Positions 1-8,195 of a DNA stretch of 49,568 bases are shown here, one piece after another. The stretch comes from UBA57 sp013378375. GTDB lineage: Archaea; Thermoproteota; Nitrososphaeria; Nitrososphaerales; UBA57. Numbering within the stretch: position 1 is the stretch's first letter; each line of letters begins with the position of its first letter. A model generated the notes under the pieces. It had not been told where the DNA came from. It did not search any database and saw nothing but the letters and a program-made list of their open reading frames with translations. The stretch spans positions 1 to 49,568 of the forward strand of contig JACAFT010000004.1 in assembly GCA_013378375.1 (NCBI GenBank), read 5' to 3'. The position numbers were made by a program, and so were the translations under genes.

Positions 1-111
1 CAGAACCAAAAGTTAAACGTGGAAGAAAAAGTAAAGTTTCTAAAGAAGTCGTAAAGAAAATAAAACAAGCAGAACCAGAACCAAAAGTTAAACGTGGAAG
101 AAAAAGTAAAG
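1..111 (+). repeat. 36-bp perfect direct repeat inside the TFE-beta-like gene
   Basis: Bases 1-36 and 76-111 are identical, and the copies start 75 bases apart. They keep the reading frame and encode the basic segment EPKVKRGRKSK twice. More copies may lie to the left of the window. This is a coding repeat that expands an AT-hook-like tail; it is not a CRISPR or mobile-element repeat. Confidence 0.9.
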
Positions 112-476
112 ATGAATTTAATGATTTAACAGCAAAAGTTTATGAAATTGTAATTGAAAATGGAAAAGAAGGAATACTACAAAGTGAATTGTGGAAGAAA
201 TTAGGACTAACAAGTAGAGAAGGATCACGACTTGCAATAAAAATGGAAAAAAGAAGAATTGTAGATAGACAAAAATTACTAGAAGGAGGAAGATGGACGT
301 ATAAATTAACCCCAGTAAAATTTCCAGTAAAAGTTGATTCAATAGAAAACATCCCATGTATAACATGTCCTGATGAAGAAAGATGCGCAGCAGATGGAGT
401 AGTTACACCATTTAATTGTTTATTAATAGAGAATTGGGTTTTGACTGAAATAGGAAAAAGTAAAACAGAAAAATAA
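3..476 (+). CDS. TFE-beta/RPC39-like transcription factor, 3' part (5' end outside window)
   Basis: The reading frame is open from base 3 and runs off the left edge, so the start is missing. The visible protein has a basic N-terminal stretch with two copies of a KVKRGRKSK segment (AT-hook-like), then a winged-helix domain (about 110-320), then a cysteine motif, C-x2-C-x5-C-x10-C, near the C terminus. From memory, this is the cysteine spacing of the [4Fe-4S] site in human RNA polymerase III subunit RPC39, and archaeal TFE-beta is the RPC39 homologue that acts with TFE-alpha in promoter opening. The winged helix followed by a C-terminal Fe-S site fits that family. The repeat-bearing basic extension is not part of the core family as I know it. 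rlmE follows 21 bases downstream on the same strand. Alternative: another RPC34-type winged-helix protein. Confidence 0.72.
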   Translation, partial: EPKVKRGRKSKVSKEVVKKIKQAEPEPKVKRGRKSKDEFNDLTAKVYEIVIENGKEGILQSELWKKLGLTSREGSRLAIKMEKRRIVDRQKLLEGGRWTYKLTPVKFPVKVDSIENIPCITCPDEERCAADGVVTPFNCLLIENWVLTEIGKSKTEK

Positions 477-497
477 TTACCAGGTAGATATAGTATT

Positions 498-1091
498 TTG
501 CGATTAAATGATGCAAAAAAAGATCATTATAGAAAATTAGCGAAAGAGCAAGGTTATAGAAGTAGAGCTTCATTTAAACTCATACAACTAAACCAAAAAT
601 ATAATCTAATTAGGTCAAATGATTATGTTATAGATTTAGGAGCTGCGCCCGGAGGTTGGCTGCAAGTAGCATCAAAGATAGTAGAGCCAAATGGAAAAGT
701 AATAGGCGTGGATTTACTTCCAATTAAAGAAATAGAAGATAATGTTGTAATATTTCAAGATAATATACATCGAAAAGGTATAGAAATAGAAATAATAGAA
801 GTCTTAAAGAAAAAAGCCAATGTAGTATTATCAGATTTAGCTCCAAATATATCAGGAATTTGGAAAATTGATCACAATAATCAAATAGATTTAACAATTT
901 CAGTAGTTGATGCTCTGCCGAAGATTTTAAAAAAGGAAGGATGTTGTTTATTAAAAGTTTTTGATGGTCCAATGTTAAAAACATTGGAAAATAATTTAAA
1001 AAATAAATTTAGAAATGTAAAATTGATTAAACCAAAAGCAAGTAGAAGTGCAAGTAGTGAATTATATATGATCTGCACAGGGTTCAAATAA
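498..1091 (+). CDS. rlmE: FtsJ/RlmE-type rRNA 2'-O-methyltransferase
   Basis: This 197-residue enzyme of the RrmJ/FtsJ family transfers a methyl group from SAM to a ribose 2'-OH, in the family usually of a uridine in 23S rRNA. The SAM-binding loop DLGAAPGGW is at residues 46-54. The catalytic K-D-K-E tetrad is complete: K27, D113 (in SDLAPN), K153 and E188. Its length is normal for the family, with no TRAM or other extension. The start is TTG at 498, because no upstream ATG is in frame and the N terminus aligns with the family from there. It lies 21 bases after the TFE-beta-like gene and is probably co-transcribed with it. The next gene, Trm1, converges on it, so two RNA methyltransferases sit end to end. 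Confidence 0.93.
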   Translation: MRLNDAKKDHYRKLAKEQGYRSRASFKLIQLNQKYNLIRSNDYVIDLGAAPGGWLQVASKIVEPNGKVIGVDLLPIKEIEDNVVIFQDNIHRKGIEIEIIEVLKKKANVVLSDLAPNISGIWKIDHNNQIDLTISVVDALPKILKKEGCCLLKVFDGPMLKTLENNLKNKFRNVKLIKPKASRSASSELYMICTGFK

Positions 1092-1097
1092 TAACAT

Positions 1098-2237
1098 TTA
1101 GAGCAAAAGTTTGTTTATATCAGAAATATTTCCATTAGTACGGAAACCTTTTGTATTAAAAGCAGTTTTCGAACTTTCGAACCCATGATTTTGTAATTTC
1201 TCGACTATTTTCTCTACAGAAAAAGAAGATATTTGTAGATCCTGGGAAATTTTATCAGTAACATAATACATGGACGGTAATGACACCTCAGTTAATGCAA
1301 TTTCCAATAATTTGGTTAATTTTGTATTAATAGACAGTTTTAGTGATTCAGTTAATAATAGCTTGTCAAAAAGTTTTCCAGTCCATAAAGGTCCAGCAAT
1401 CTTACAATCAGCATCGCACAAATTACATGATGTATACGGATGTTTAGAGATGTTGCGATTCCCGCATTTAATACAATGTTGAAGGAAACCATGATTACCC
1501 TCAGAAGAAGAGACAGAATTAACAACTTTGGCATAAACTCTGATATAATGTTTGTCAGTATGACAAAAAATTGGTTCAACTCCTAAATTATTTCTACAAG
1601 CTATAGTGGATAAAGTCGAAAAAAGAATTCGTATTGCAATCTCATTAAAGTATTCAGTATTAAGAGATAAACTTCCATATTTACGTAGACATACTTCAGG
1701 ATAAACACCACAAAGGACAGCTCCATCAGTAGCAGTAATCGAAATAATTCCATTAATTTTTAGTGCTCTTATAGCTGAATCAATAAATGGAACAGGAGAA
1801 CCAAATGGATCTAAGTCAATAAAATCAAATCTATCTTCTTTACCTGAAAAATTTGATAAAAATTTATTAGCTTCATTATTGGAAGTTGCACAAAATGAAC
1901 CAAAATTGTTTCGTTCAATAGATCGGTTTAGAAAGTCAATTGCAATTGGATTAGCGTCATTAAAGTATATTTTTTTTATGTAATTAGATTCATTTGCAAT
2001 TCTCATTCCTGTTGCACCAATACTCGATAAAACATCAGCAAAAGTAATTTTTTCATTAAATTGTGATGCGTAAGTATTTAATATTGTAATAAGAGTGTCA
2101 CGTTTGAATTTGGCAAGAGTATTAAAAAACGCAGGGTTTCTAGGAGGGGGAGATGTGTCAATACTATTTCTAGGAACGTAAAACTGCGTTTTTCCTTCAG
2201 TAATTAACATATATTGATTGTTTTGAAGATTAAACAT
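1098..2237 (-). CDS. trm1: tRNA (guanine-26-N2)-dimethyltransferase Trm1
   Basis: This 379-residue protein is of the usual length for archaeal Trm1, which makes N2,N2-dimethylguanosine at position 26 of tRNA. The N-terminal half is a class I methyltransferase domain, with a DVLSSIGATGMR SAM motif and the family active-site motif DLDPFGSP at residues 141-148. The C-terminal half has a zinc-ribbon-like set of cysteines (CIKCGN, then CNLCDADC) between about residues 250 and 285, followed by a winged-helix-like tail. It starts with ATG 10 bases after the SRP19 stop and is the last gene of a minus-strand run that begins with SMC. It ends 6 bases from the convergent rlmE stop. Confidence 0.95.
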   Translation of the reverse strand: MFNLQNNQYMLITEGKTQFYVPRNSIDTSPPPRNPAFFNTLAKFKRDTLITILNTYASQFNEKITFADVLSSIGATGMRIANESNYIKKIYFNDANPIAIDFLNRSIERNNFGSFCATSNNEANKFLSNFSGKEDRFDFIDLDPFGSPVPFIDSAIRALKINGIISITATDGAVLCGVYPEVCLRKYGSLSLNTEYFNEIAIRILFSTLSTIACRNNLGVEPIFCHTDKHYIRVYAKVVNSVSSSEGNHGFLQHCIKCGNRNISKHPYTSCNLCDADCKIAGPLWTGKLFDKLLLTESLKLSINTKLTKLLEIALTEVSLPSMYYVTDKISQDLQISSFSVEKIVEKLQNHGFESSKTAFNTKGFRTNGNISDINKLLL

Positions 2238-2247
2238 AAAAAATCAT

Positions 2248-2547
2248 TTAAGAAGATTTATGAGTTTCACCTTTAACAATTGTAAACATCTTTGCAATAT
2301 CTTGAAGGATTGTAGATTTCTTAGTTTTCTTATCAATTGAAATATATCCTGAAGTAATAGAAACTCGTTTTGGATGACGAGCTTCTTTACCAATTGGATT
2401 AAGATCAAGTCTTTTTGCAGCTTCAACAAGATCAGACAATTCAGGATTCTTAATAGAGCGATTCTTAGAAATCCTCCTACCTTGAGAACGAGAATATAAA
2501 GAATTAAAATAATCCAACCAGATTATTTGTTTTTCATAGTCTTTCAT
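2248..2547 (-). CDS. srp19: Signal recognition particle subunit SRP19
   Basis: This small basic protein (about 99 residues) has the SRP19 signature. It begins with IIWLDYFNS, continues with a SRSQGRRISKNRS segment that contacts the 7S RNA tetraloops, and then has NPIGKEARHPKR. SRP19 binds the 7S RNA S domain and prepares it for SRP54, so it acts in co-translational targeting of membrane and exported proteins. I place the start at ATG 2547. A TTG directly before it (2550) is an equally open alternative. The gene sits between a small membrane protein gene and trm1 on the same strand. The C terminus is short and lysine-rich, as usual. Confidence 0.92.
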   Translation of the reverse strand: MKDYEKQIIWLDYFNSLYSRSQGRRISKNRSIKNPELSDLVEAAKRLDLNPIGKEARHPKRVSITSGYISIDKKTKKSTILQDIAKMFTIVKGETHKSS

Positions 2548-2604
2548 CAATAAGACACCAGTAAATTCATTTAATTTATAGATAAGAATAAGTATTTACT
2601 TGGA

Positions 2605-2748
2605 TTAAGATTTATTTTTCTTGCCCAAATACCACCACATAAACCAAAAACCAAGAGATATGATAAGTACAACAATACCAATACCCCAAGATACTAGAGT
2701 CTGAAGGAAAGGATCAGAACCAACAAAAACATGTGCGAGAAATTTCAT
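2605..2748 (-). CDS. 47-residue single-span membrane protein, unknown function
   Basis: A short open frame from ATG 2748 to TAA 2605 encodes 47 residues. A polar N-terminal stretch of about 15 residues precedes one long hydrophobic, Trp-rich segment (about residues 17-41, with VLIISLGFWFMWWYLG). The protein ends in a basic GKKNKS tail, so the positive end is probably cytoplasmic. The case for a real gene rests on four things: the frame fills the eS8-SRP19 gap, it is on the same strand as its neighbours, it has a well-placed TATA-like element centred 25 bases upstream, and its membrane architecture is coherent. I do not recognise the family. It could be a small subunit of a respiratory or secretion complex, but nothing in the sequence decides this. 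Confidence 0.6.
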   Translation of the reverse strand: MKFLAHVFVGSDPFLQTLVSWGIGIVVLIISLGFWFMWWYLGKKNKS

Positions 2749-2767
2749 ATTATAAAATCCCAATTAA

Positions 2768-2778
2768 CTAAATTTAAA
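2768..2778 (-). promoter_or_regulatory. TATA-like element for the 47-residue membrane protein gene
   Basis: On the minus strand this reads TTTAAATTTAG, centred about 25 bases upstream of the ATG at 2748. That is the distance expected for a leaderless archaeal transcript. The assignment is by position and composition only, and AT-rich DNA makes chance matches common. Confidence 0.4.
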
Positions 2779-2794
2779 GCTGTTGAAATGAAGA

Positions 2795-3181
2795 TCATTC
2801 ATTAATAAGCATTCCATTAAGTATTCCATTTTGTCCAGGTCGAGAAAGAACTTTTACTTTACCTAGTTCAGTGTCAATAATAGCACCTTTAGTTATCACA
2901 CCACGTCTTTCATAATCTCGGTTAGATGGATTTTTTAATACGCGAGTAATTGTAGTCTTTGAAACGGTATTATTATTTTTATCAACAACATTCACAACAT
3001 TATCAGAGACTAAAGAGATCTTTCTATTTCCACCTCTAGAAGTCTTTTCACGTATAGAACGTTCTCCTAAAAGAGTATCAACAGAAAATGAATCTGATTC
3101 ATCTGCACGTCGATTTCTCGAGAATTTAACTCGTCCACCAGATGTTTTTCTTTTTCTTAAATTTTCTAATGTTTTAACCAT
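2795..3181 (-). CDS. rps8e: Small ribosomal subunit protein eS8
   Basis: This 128-residue protein matches the archaeal/eukaryotic eS8 (S8e) family, which is absent from bacteria. The N terminus has a basic KRKTSGGRVKFSRNRR segment and the C terminus has a GAIIDTELGKVKVLSRPGQNG region ending in a short acidic tail, both typical of the family. The protein binds 16S rRNA in the small subunit. It starts with ATG 40 bases after scpB and has its own TATA-like element overlapping the scpB-eS8 gap, so it is probably transcribed separately from the SMC operon. Confidence 0.94.
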   Translation of the reverse strand: MVKTLENLRKRKTSGGRVKFSRNRRADESDSFSVDTLLGERSIREKTSRGGNRKISLVSDNVVNVVDKNNNTVSKTTITRVLKNPSNRDYERRGVITKGAIIDTELGKVKVLSRPGQNGILNGMLINE

Positions 3182-3205
3182 ATTACATCATATTAGAGAA
3201 TTAGT

Positions 3206-3217
3206 ATTATATAATTT
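3206..3217 (-). promoter_or_regulatory. TATA-like element for eS8
   Basis: The minus strand reads AAAATTATATAAT here, 25-36 bases upstream of the eS8 ATG at 3181. This fits archaeal TBP-site spacing for a leaderless or short-leader message. It lies in the short scpB-eS8 gap. Assigned by position. Confidence 0.5.
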
Positions 3218-3221
3218 TATT

Positions 3222-3800
3222 TTATTCTTTTGGTTTAATTTTAATTATAGGGGTTTTAATTTTCACGCCATGCTTGACTAATTGGTCTTTTACGGTTGAT
3301 AGGTCATTTTCAACACCAAAATACTCTGCTAGGCGATTAGTAGTAGTAAATATCTTAGTTCTGCCTAAAGGTTCAGATTTAATAAAACCTAATTTTTTTA
3401 AAGCACGAACATGTTGATACGAATTCTGACCACGTCGTTCTGCAAGATCCTTGCCTGAAATTGGTTGGAACCACATTATATGAGATAATGTCTTGAGTTC
3501 CGCACTAGATAATAAAGGCCGTGAAGAAAATTTTCGTGCAGGAGTAGTAAATTCAGATTTTAATTGAATAACAAATCTATCATTTTCTAATTCAAACATT
3601 TGAATGGCATCAAAAGTAGAATTAACATCCATCATAAGATTTCGTGCAATGGTAGAAGATTTTTTTGTAGAAGTAATACCTGCTGCTTTTGCAAGCTCGA
3701 ATTTAGACAATGGACGACCTGCAGCATATAAAGCAGCTTCTATCCTAGCCTTCAGTTTCTTATCTTTTTCACCATCTAAGGTTTCATGTTGACTATTCAT
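3222..3800 (-). CDS. scpB: Segregation and condensation protein ScpB
   Basis: This 192-residue protein has tandem winged-helix domains of the ScpB (kite) family. The first starts with ARIEAALYAAGRPLSKFELA (about residues 18-37). The second contains HIMWFQPISGKDLAERRG and VRALKKLGFI. In bacteria and some archaea ScpB dimers bind the kleisin ScpA and regulate the SMC ATPase that compacts and separates chromosomes. The ATG overlaps the scpA stop codon by one base (TAATG), so translation is probably coupled. A lysine/isoleucine-rich tail follows the second domain. It is the third gene of an SMC-ScpA-ScpB unit. Confidence 0.9.
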   Translation of the reverse strand: MNSQHETLDGEKDKKLKARIEAALYAAGRPLSKFELAKAAGITSTKKSSTIARNLMMDVNSTFDAIQMFELENDRFVIQLKSEFTTPARKFSSRPLLSSAELKTLSHIMWFQPISGKDLAERRGQNSYQHVRALKKLGFIKSEPLGRTKIFTTTNRLAEYFGVENDLSTVKDQLVKHGVKIKTPIIKIKPKE

Positions 3801-4462
3801 TATATCATCCGTCGAATCATAATATCTTCTGAGTTATTATCAGATTCAATCTGTTCTAGAGTAACTAGACCTTCTACTGCAACAAACAACAGTAATAAAA
3901 AAGACTGGGTTTGTTCAAGCAATGTTTTATTCCGAATTAATTCAGTAAAAAGCAGTTCACTAGATTGCGCAAGTTTACTAGTCAAATCTTTTTTGAATTC
4001 AACTACTAATTCTTCTATTTTGATTACAAATTTATCTATTTCAACTTCTGGCTCAGGTTGTAATAAAGTTGATTCCTTTTTCAACTCAGCATCTTGTCGT
4101 GAAACATCTTCTAGGATTTTTTCTAATGTTGTGATTAAATCATCTATAGATGTAGAATATAATTCATATCGAAATGGAAGAACAATAAGACTAGGAGGCC
4201 CTTGTCGAGGAATACGTGGTCTTTGGACTTTGAGTTTCTCAAAATAAAATAATGTTTCAACTTTTAAACGATAAAGTAAAGCAGAAGAAAATGCAACAGT
4301 ACCACATAAACGTAGATCAGGGTTATCTTTTTCAACTATCTTTTCTAAAAAAATATCTAACAAATCAGATATATCAACCTCCCAAGGTTTTCCTTTTTTA
4401 GCAGTTTTTGGATTAACTAATAGATTCAAAGGGGCTTTTGATAATTGACTAGAATCATTCAT
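3800..4462 (-). CDS. scpA: Kleisin-family condensin subunit ScpA
   Basis: The 220-residue protein begins, after a short polar leader, with the ScpA N-terminal domain (PWEVDISDLLDIFLEK, then LCGTVAFSSALLYRLK). In the family this domain binds the neck of the SMC head. A middle region rich in helix-forming residues follows, and then a C-terminal winged-helix-like segment (LLLLFVAVEGLVTLEQIE) that contacts the SMC cap. The ATG overlaps the SMC stop by four bases (ATGA), and its own stop overlaps scpB by one base. It is shorter than many bacterial ScpA proteins but contains both end domains, so I read it as intact. Confidence 0.88.
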   Translation of the reverse strand: MNDSSQLSKAPLNLLVNPKTAKKGKPWEVDISDLLDIFLEKIVEKDNPDLRLCGTVAFSSALLYRLKVETLFYFEKLKVQRPRIPRQGPPSLIVLPFRYELYSTSIDDLITTLEKILEDVSRQDAELKKESTLLQPEPEVEIDKFVIKIEELVVEFKKDLTSKLAQSSELLFTELIRNKTLLEQTQSFLLLLFVAVEGLVTLEQIESDNNSEDIMIRRMI

Positions 4463-7400
4463 TTGATTTGCATTCCTTTAGCATATTTGACATCGCTTTC
4501 TGTAGGTTGATATGTAAGTATCTTAGTAATACCACGTTCATGATAGACACCATACATATTATCAACACGCGACAATATAGTATCCTTTAAACTAACCATA
4601 ATTATTTGTGAATAAACAGTTCTTTCTCTAATTATTTCGGCCAGTTTAGTAGAATTAACAGCGTCTAAGTGAGCGTCAATTTCGTCGAACACATAAAATG
4701 GAGCAGGTTTCACAGCTTGAATTGCTAATATTAAACATAAAGCCGCAACAGTTTTTTCGCCACCACTAATGCCTGTACTTTCACGTGCAATTTTATTGGG
4801 AAATTGAGCCATCAAAGACACTCCAGAAGTAAAAATGTCATCTTCGTTCTCCAATTCTAACCAAGCTTCTCCATGAATTCCACTATCTTTTGTTGTAAGT
4901 TTTGAGAAAAGATGTCTCAATTCTTTATCGATTTTTTCAAAAGCATCTAGAAATGCTTTACGTTTATCGGAATCCACGCTATTAATAAATTCAATTATTG
5001 AATTACGCTCTTTTTGTAATTGATTTTTCCTGTGTGAAAAATTTTTGTAACCTGTATATATTTCACGATATTGTTCGTCTGCTAATAAATTCACACGAGA
5101 TTTTAAGCTATTATACTCTTTATCAAGTTCGTCTAGAATAGCAGATATATTAGGGAAATATTCTAGAGATTCGTCATAACCAAGTAATTGTAATTGGTCA
5201 CGATATGATTGTTTTGAATCAGTCAATCTTGCATTATCATTTGTGATAGTTTGATATTTAGAAGCAGTTTGTAGAATATTTTTGTTGATACTTTCTTTTT
5301 CTTTATTTAATAATTTATTTTGTTTATCTAGATTATCAATGATTGGTTTCATTTTACGAGATTCGTCGGAAAGTTTTTTTTCTGTTAAGGTTAATTCAGT
5401 AACACGTTTCTCTAGTTCTGGCAATAAAGAATCACACTCGGTAAGGAATAGTTTTTTATCCTTTAATTCATCTTCAAAGTTAGAAATTTTTTCAGTAAGT
5501 TCATTTTTCCTGTTTTTTAGATTATGTTCAAGATTTGCATTGTCACGTGCAAGTGTTGTTTCGTTAGTTCGTATTTGGTCAGATAACAGATCAATTTGAG
5601 AGGATATCTCTTCCCTTTCACTTTCTAAAGATAATAAATTAGTCTTTAAGGATTGAATAGAAGATTTAGAATCAAGTTTACTTTTTTGGGTTATAATTAA
5701 ATCGTCTATGTCTTTAAGTTCTAGTTCTTGTTTAATTTTTAATTCAGAAATCTGTTTAAGTTTTATCTGTAAATCATCATTTGTTTTGTTTCCTTTAGAA
5801 ATCACACCAACATAACGATTTCTCATATTTTTCATATTATTAAGTTCGGAATTCAGTCGCTCTAGTGATAATTTTCTTTCATTTTGATCCGATTCCATCT
5901 CCTTGACTTGAGAATTTAGAGTCGTAATTACATTTTTACGTCTTTGAATTGACGTTCGTAAATTACTAACACTTGATTTAATCTGTGTGAATGATGTAGA
6001 ATCAAAGAATAAATTAGCAAGTGGTGAAACACTACCGGTTTCGAAAACAGAACCACCAGGTTCAAAAATATCCCCAGAAATGCTTACTGTACGATACCCT
6101 TTTTGTGACCATATATAACCAGATTTAGCAGAGGAAACCAGTAAAGTATCACCAAAAATAAAATTAGCGAGATCCTTGTATTTATCGTCGACGGCTAGAA
6201 AATCTGCTAACGAGCCTAAAATATCCTTATTTTTAGGTGCATTAACTCGTTCAGAACCTACAATATCAGAAAGAGGAATCAAAGCAACACGGCCAAGTTT
6301 ATATCTTTTAACCAGCTCGACAACTTGAAAGAGTGATTTCATTTCTTCAATAATAATTGCATTAGACCATCGTTTGGTAGCAGCTTGTAATGCAGTTTTG
6401 TACTTGCCAGTAAAAGTAAAAATATCGTCAACACCACCCAAATAACCAGGAATAGAATTTTCTTGTGCAATCAACTTAAGTTTTAATTGAATGTTTTGTT
6501 TAGAAGTTATTTCCTTTGCAGCTTCGACCTTAGACTCGTGCTTTAAGACTTCTTCATGCGCTCGCGATAGTATACCAACAGCTTTAGAGAGTTCAAACTC
6601 GATTTTCTCACGTCGTAATGCTAATTTAGAATTTGAACTAGTAACAGAAGTTAAAGAGTTTTGTTCTTGAGATTGTAAAGATTCCAAGTCCAATATAGAT
6701 TTAGAAATAATATCAACAAGAGCTTGTGTTTGTTTTTTCTTCTGATCACCAGTTAAAATTTTTGCTTTAAGAATAGATTGGTTTGTGTCAGTAGTAGAGA
6801 AAGATTGATTAATTTGAGTTTTCCTATCATAGGATTGTCGAAGTTGTGTGTCAATATTAGTTAATAATTGTTCTTCTTCTTGAATAGAATCGTTTAAAGA
6901 TTTTCTTTTTGAATTAAAAGTTTTCATTTTGTCGTGCAACTGGATTAGATCATTTTTAGAACTGTCAAGTGTTTTTGAAAGAGTTTCTATCTTTATTTTA
7001 GTTTTAGATATATCATCAATAGTTTCAGAAAGCATATCATTAAGATATGGCAATGACTCGCTTATTTTTTTAATTTCATTATGAAAATTAGTTTTTGTAT
7101 CATTACGATTATTTAATTCGTCGGTTTTTTTATTTAATTCGATTTGTATAGATAATAATTCATCACTAGCGCCACCAATCACTTTTGAAAGAGTAGATTG
7201 TTTGGTTTTATCCAATTCGTCAATTTTATTGTTCATTTGAATTAGTTTTTGATCTAGGCTTTCTTTTTCTTCTGAAAGAGTAATCAATAATTTATTATTT
7301 TCTTCGATTGTATTAGTAATATCATGAAGTTTTTTGACAAACAACATAGATTTTAGCCAATTACGTTCCTGATCAAGATATTGCAAACGGAGATGATTAT

Positions 7401-8031
7401 TTCTTTGTACTTCTAAGACATCAATGTTTTTCTTAACTTCGCCGATTTTTGCCATTGCAACTTCAAGTTGTCGATCAGCAGCATCTAGTTGTTTCAATGC
7501 GTCTTCTTTCTTTGAGTCAAATTGAGCAACCCCAACAATTTCTTCAATTAACAATCGTTTTTCTTCCGGATTAAGTTCGGCTAGATGAGTAACCATACCT
7601 TGAGGAACAAAATTTAACCCATCAGAACTAATCAAGGCAAGGCTTAATAATTCAGATAAATGTCCTTTTTGTGTTTTTTTACCATTTAATAAATATGTGC
7701 TATCTCCACTAGAACGTATTTCTCTTGTAATTGTGACCCGATCATTATCAATTGAAATATCTCGACTGGTATTATCAAGAGTTAATGTAACTCTTGCACT
7801 AGTTGAAGGATTACCTCCAGCACCGTCAAAGATCAATCCACTGAGTTTATTAACTCTCATCATTCTAGGTTTGTTTTCGCCAAGAGCAAATAAAATTGCG
7901 TCAATAATATTACTTTTACCTGAGCCGTTGGGACCGGTAATCCCAATAAATTTACCATCAAAATTTACATGAACAGGTCTAGTTCCAAACGACTTGAAGC
8001 CTCTTGTTTCCACTTTTTTTATGTAAACCAT
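4459..8031 (-). CDS. smc: Chromosome segregation ATPase SMC
   Basis: This full-length SMC protein has 1190 residues. The order is: N-terminal ATPase half with Walker A GPNGSGKSN (33-41); a long coiled coil rich in Gln, Lys, Glu and Leu; a hinge domain (about 525-670, with GYLGGVDD and a GG-x-V-x-ETG stretch); the returning coiled coil; and a C-terminal ATPase half with signature SGGEK (from 1089), Walker B FYVFDEID (about 1112-1119) and D-loop. Two such chains join at the hinge and use ATP to move or hold DNA loops with ScpA and ScpB. All catalytic motifs are present. It is the first gene of a three-gene unit with overlapping starts and stops. The ATG at 8031 gives the expected N terminus just before the FKSFG motif. 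Confidence 0.97.
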   Translation of the reverse strand: MVYIKKVETRGFKSFGTRPVHVNFDGKFIGITGPNGSGKSNIIDAILFALGENKPRMMRVNKLSGLIFDGAGGNPSTSARVTLTLDNTSRDISIDNDRVTITREIRSSGDSTYLLNGKKTQKGHLSELLSLALISSDGLNFVPQGMVTHLAELNPEEKRLLIEEIVGVAQFDSKKEDALKQLDAADRQLEVAMAKIGEVKKNIDVLEVQRNNHLRLQYLDQERNWLKSMLFVKKLHDITNTIEENNKLLITLSEEKESLDQKLIQMNNKIDELDKTKQSTLSKVIGGASDELLSIQIELNKKTDELNNRNDTKTNFHNEIKKISESLPYLNDMLSETIDDISKTKIKIETLSKTLDSSKNDLIQLHDKMKTFNSKRKSLNDSIQEEEQLLTNIDTQLRQSYDRKTQINQSFSTTDTNQSILKAKILTGDQKKKQTQALVDIISKSILDLESLQSQEQNSLTSVTSSNSKLALRREKIEFELSKAVGILSRAHEEVLKHESKVEAAKEITSKQNIQLKLKLIAQENSIPGYLGGVDDIFTFTGKYKTALQAATKRWSNAIIIEEMKSLFQVVELVKRYKLGRVALIPLSDIVGSERVNAPKNKDILGSLADFLAVDDKYKDLANFIFGDTLLVSSAKSGYIWSQKGYRTVSISGDIFEPGGSVFETGSVSPLANLFFDSTSFTQIKSSVSNLRTSIQRRKNVITTLNSQVKEMESDQNERKLSLERLNSELNNMKNMRNRYVGVISKGNKTNDDLQIKLKQISELKIKQELELKDIDDLIITQKSKLDSKSSIQSLKTNLLSLESEREEISSQIDLLSDQIRTNETTLARDNANLEHNLKNRKNELTEKISNFEDELKDKKLFLTECDSLLPELEKRVTELTLTEKKLSDESRKMKPIIDNLDKQNKLLNKEKESINKNILQTASKYQTITNDNARLTDSKQSYRDQLQLLGYDESLEYFPNISAILDELDKEYNSLKSRVNLLADEQYREIYTGYKNFSHRKNQLQKERNSIIEFINSVDSDKRKAFLDAFEKIDKELRHLFSKLTTKDSGIHGEAWLELENEDDIFTSGVSLMAQFPNKIARESTGISGGEKTVAALCLILAIQAVKPAPFYVFDEIDAHLDAVNSTKLAEIIRERTVYSQIIMVSLKDTILSRVDNMYGVYHERGITKILTYQPTESDVKYAKGMQIK

Positions 8032-8086
8032 TTACATTAACCAAATCACATATACAAACTTACTGAACTAAGATTTTTACAAAGTT

Positions 8087-8099
8087 TTAATATATAAAT
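8087..8099 (-). promoter_or_regulatory. TATA-like element for the SMC operon, in the longest gap of the window
   Basis: The gap 8032-8195 contains no convincing gene. On the minus strand it holds ATTTATATATTAAAA at about 8086-8100, an almost canonical archaeal TATA box. It is 56-68 bases upstream of the SMC ATG and would give a leader of about 30-40 bases. The rest of the gap is AT-rich sequence in which I see nothing else. Confidence 0.5.
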
Positions 8100-8195
8100 A
8101 AAGGGAATGAAATATTATTTACATACCAAAGCAGAAAGAAAAAATTTATTCACTTACGTCAAAAAAACAAGCGCAAAAAAGTAATAATAATATAA

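Noticed and set aside
1..111. 36-bp direct repeats as a CRISPR or mobile-element signal
   Set aside because: Only two copies are seen, they are in frame inside a gene and encode a basic protein tail.
3786..4247. 153-residue plus-strand open frame opposite scpA
   Set aside because: It is the complement of scpA, is Ser/Asn-rich with no family features, and scpA has clear domains and coupled neighbours.
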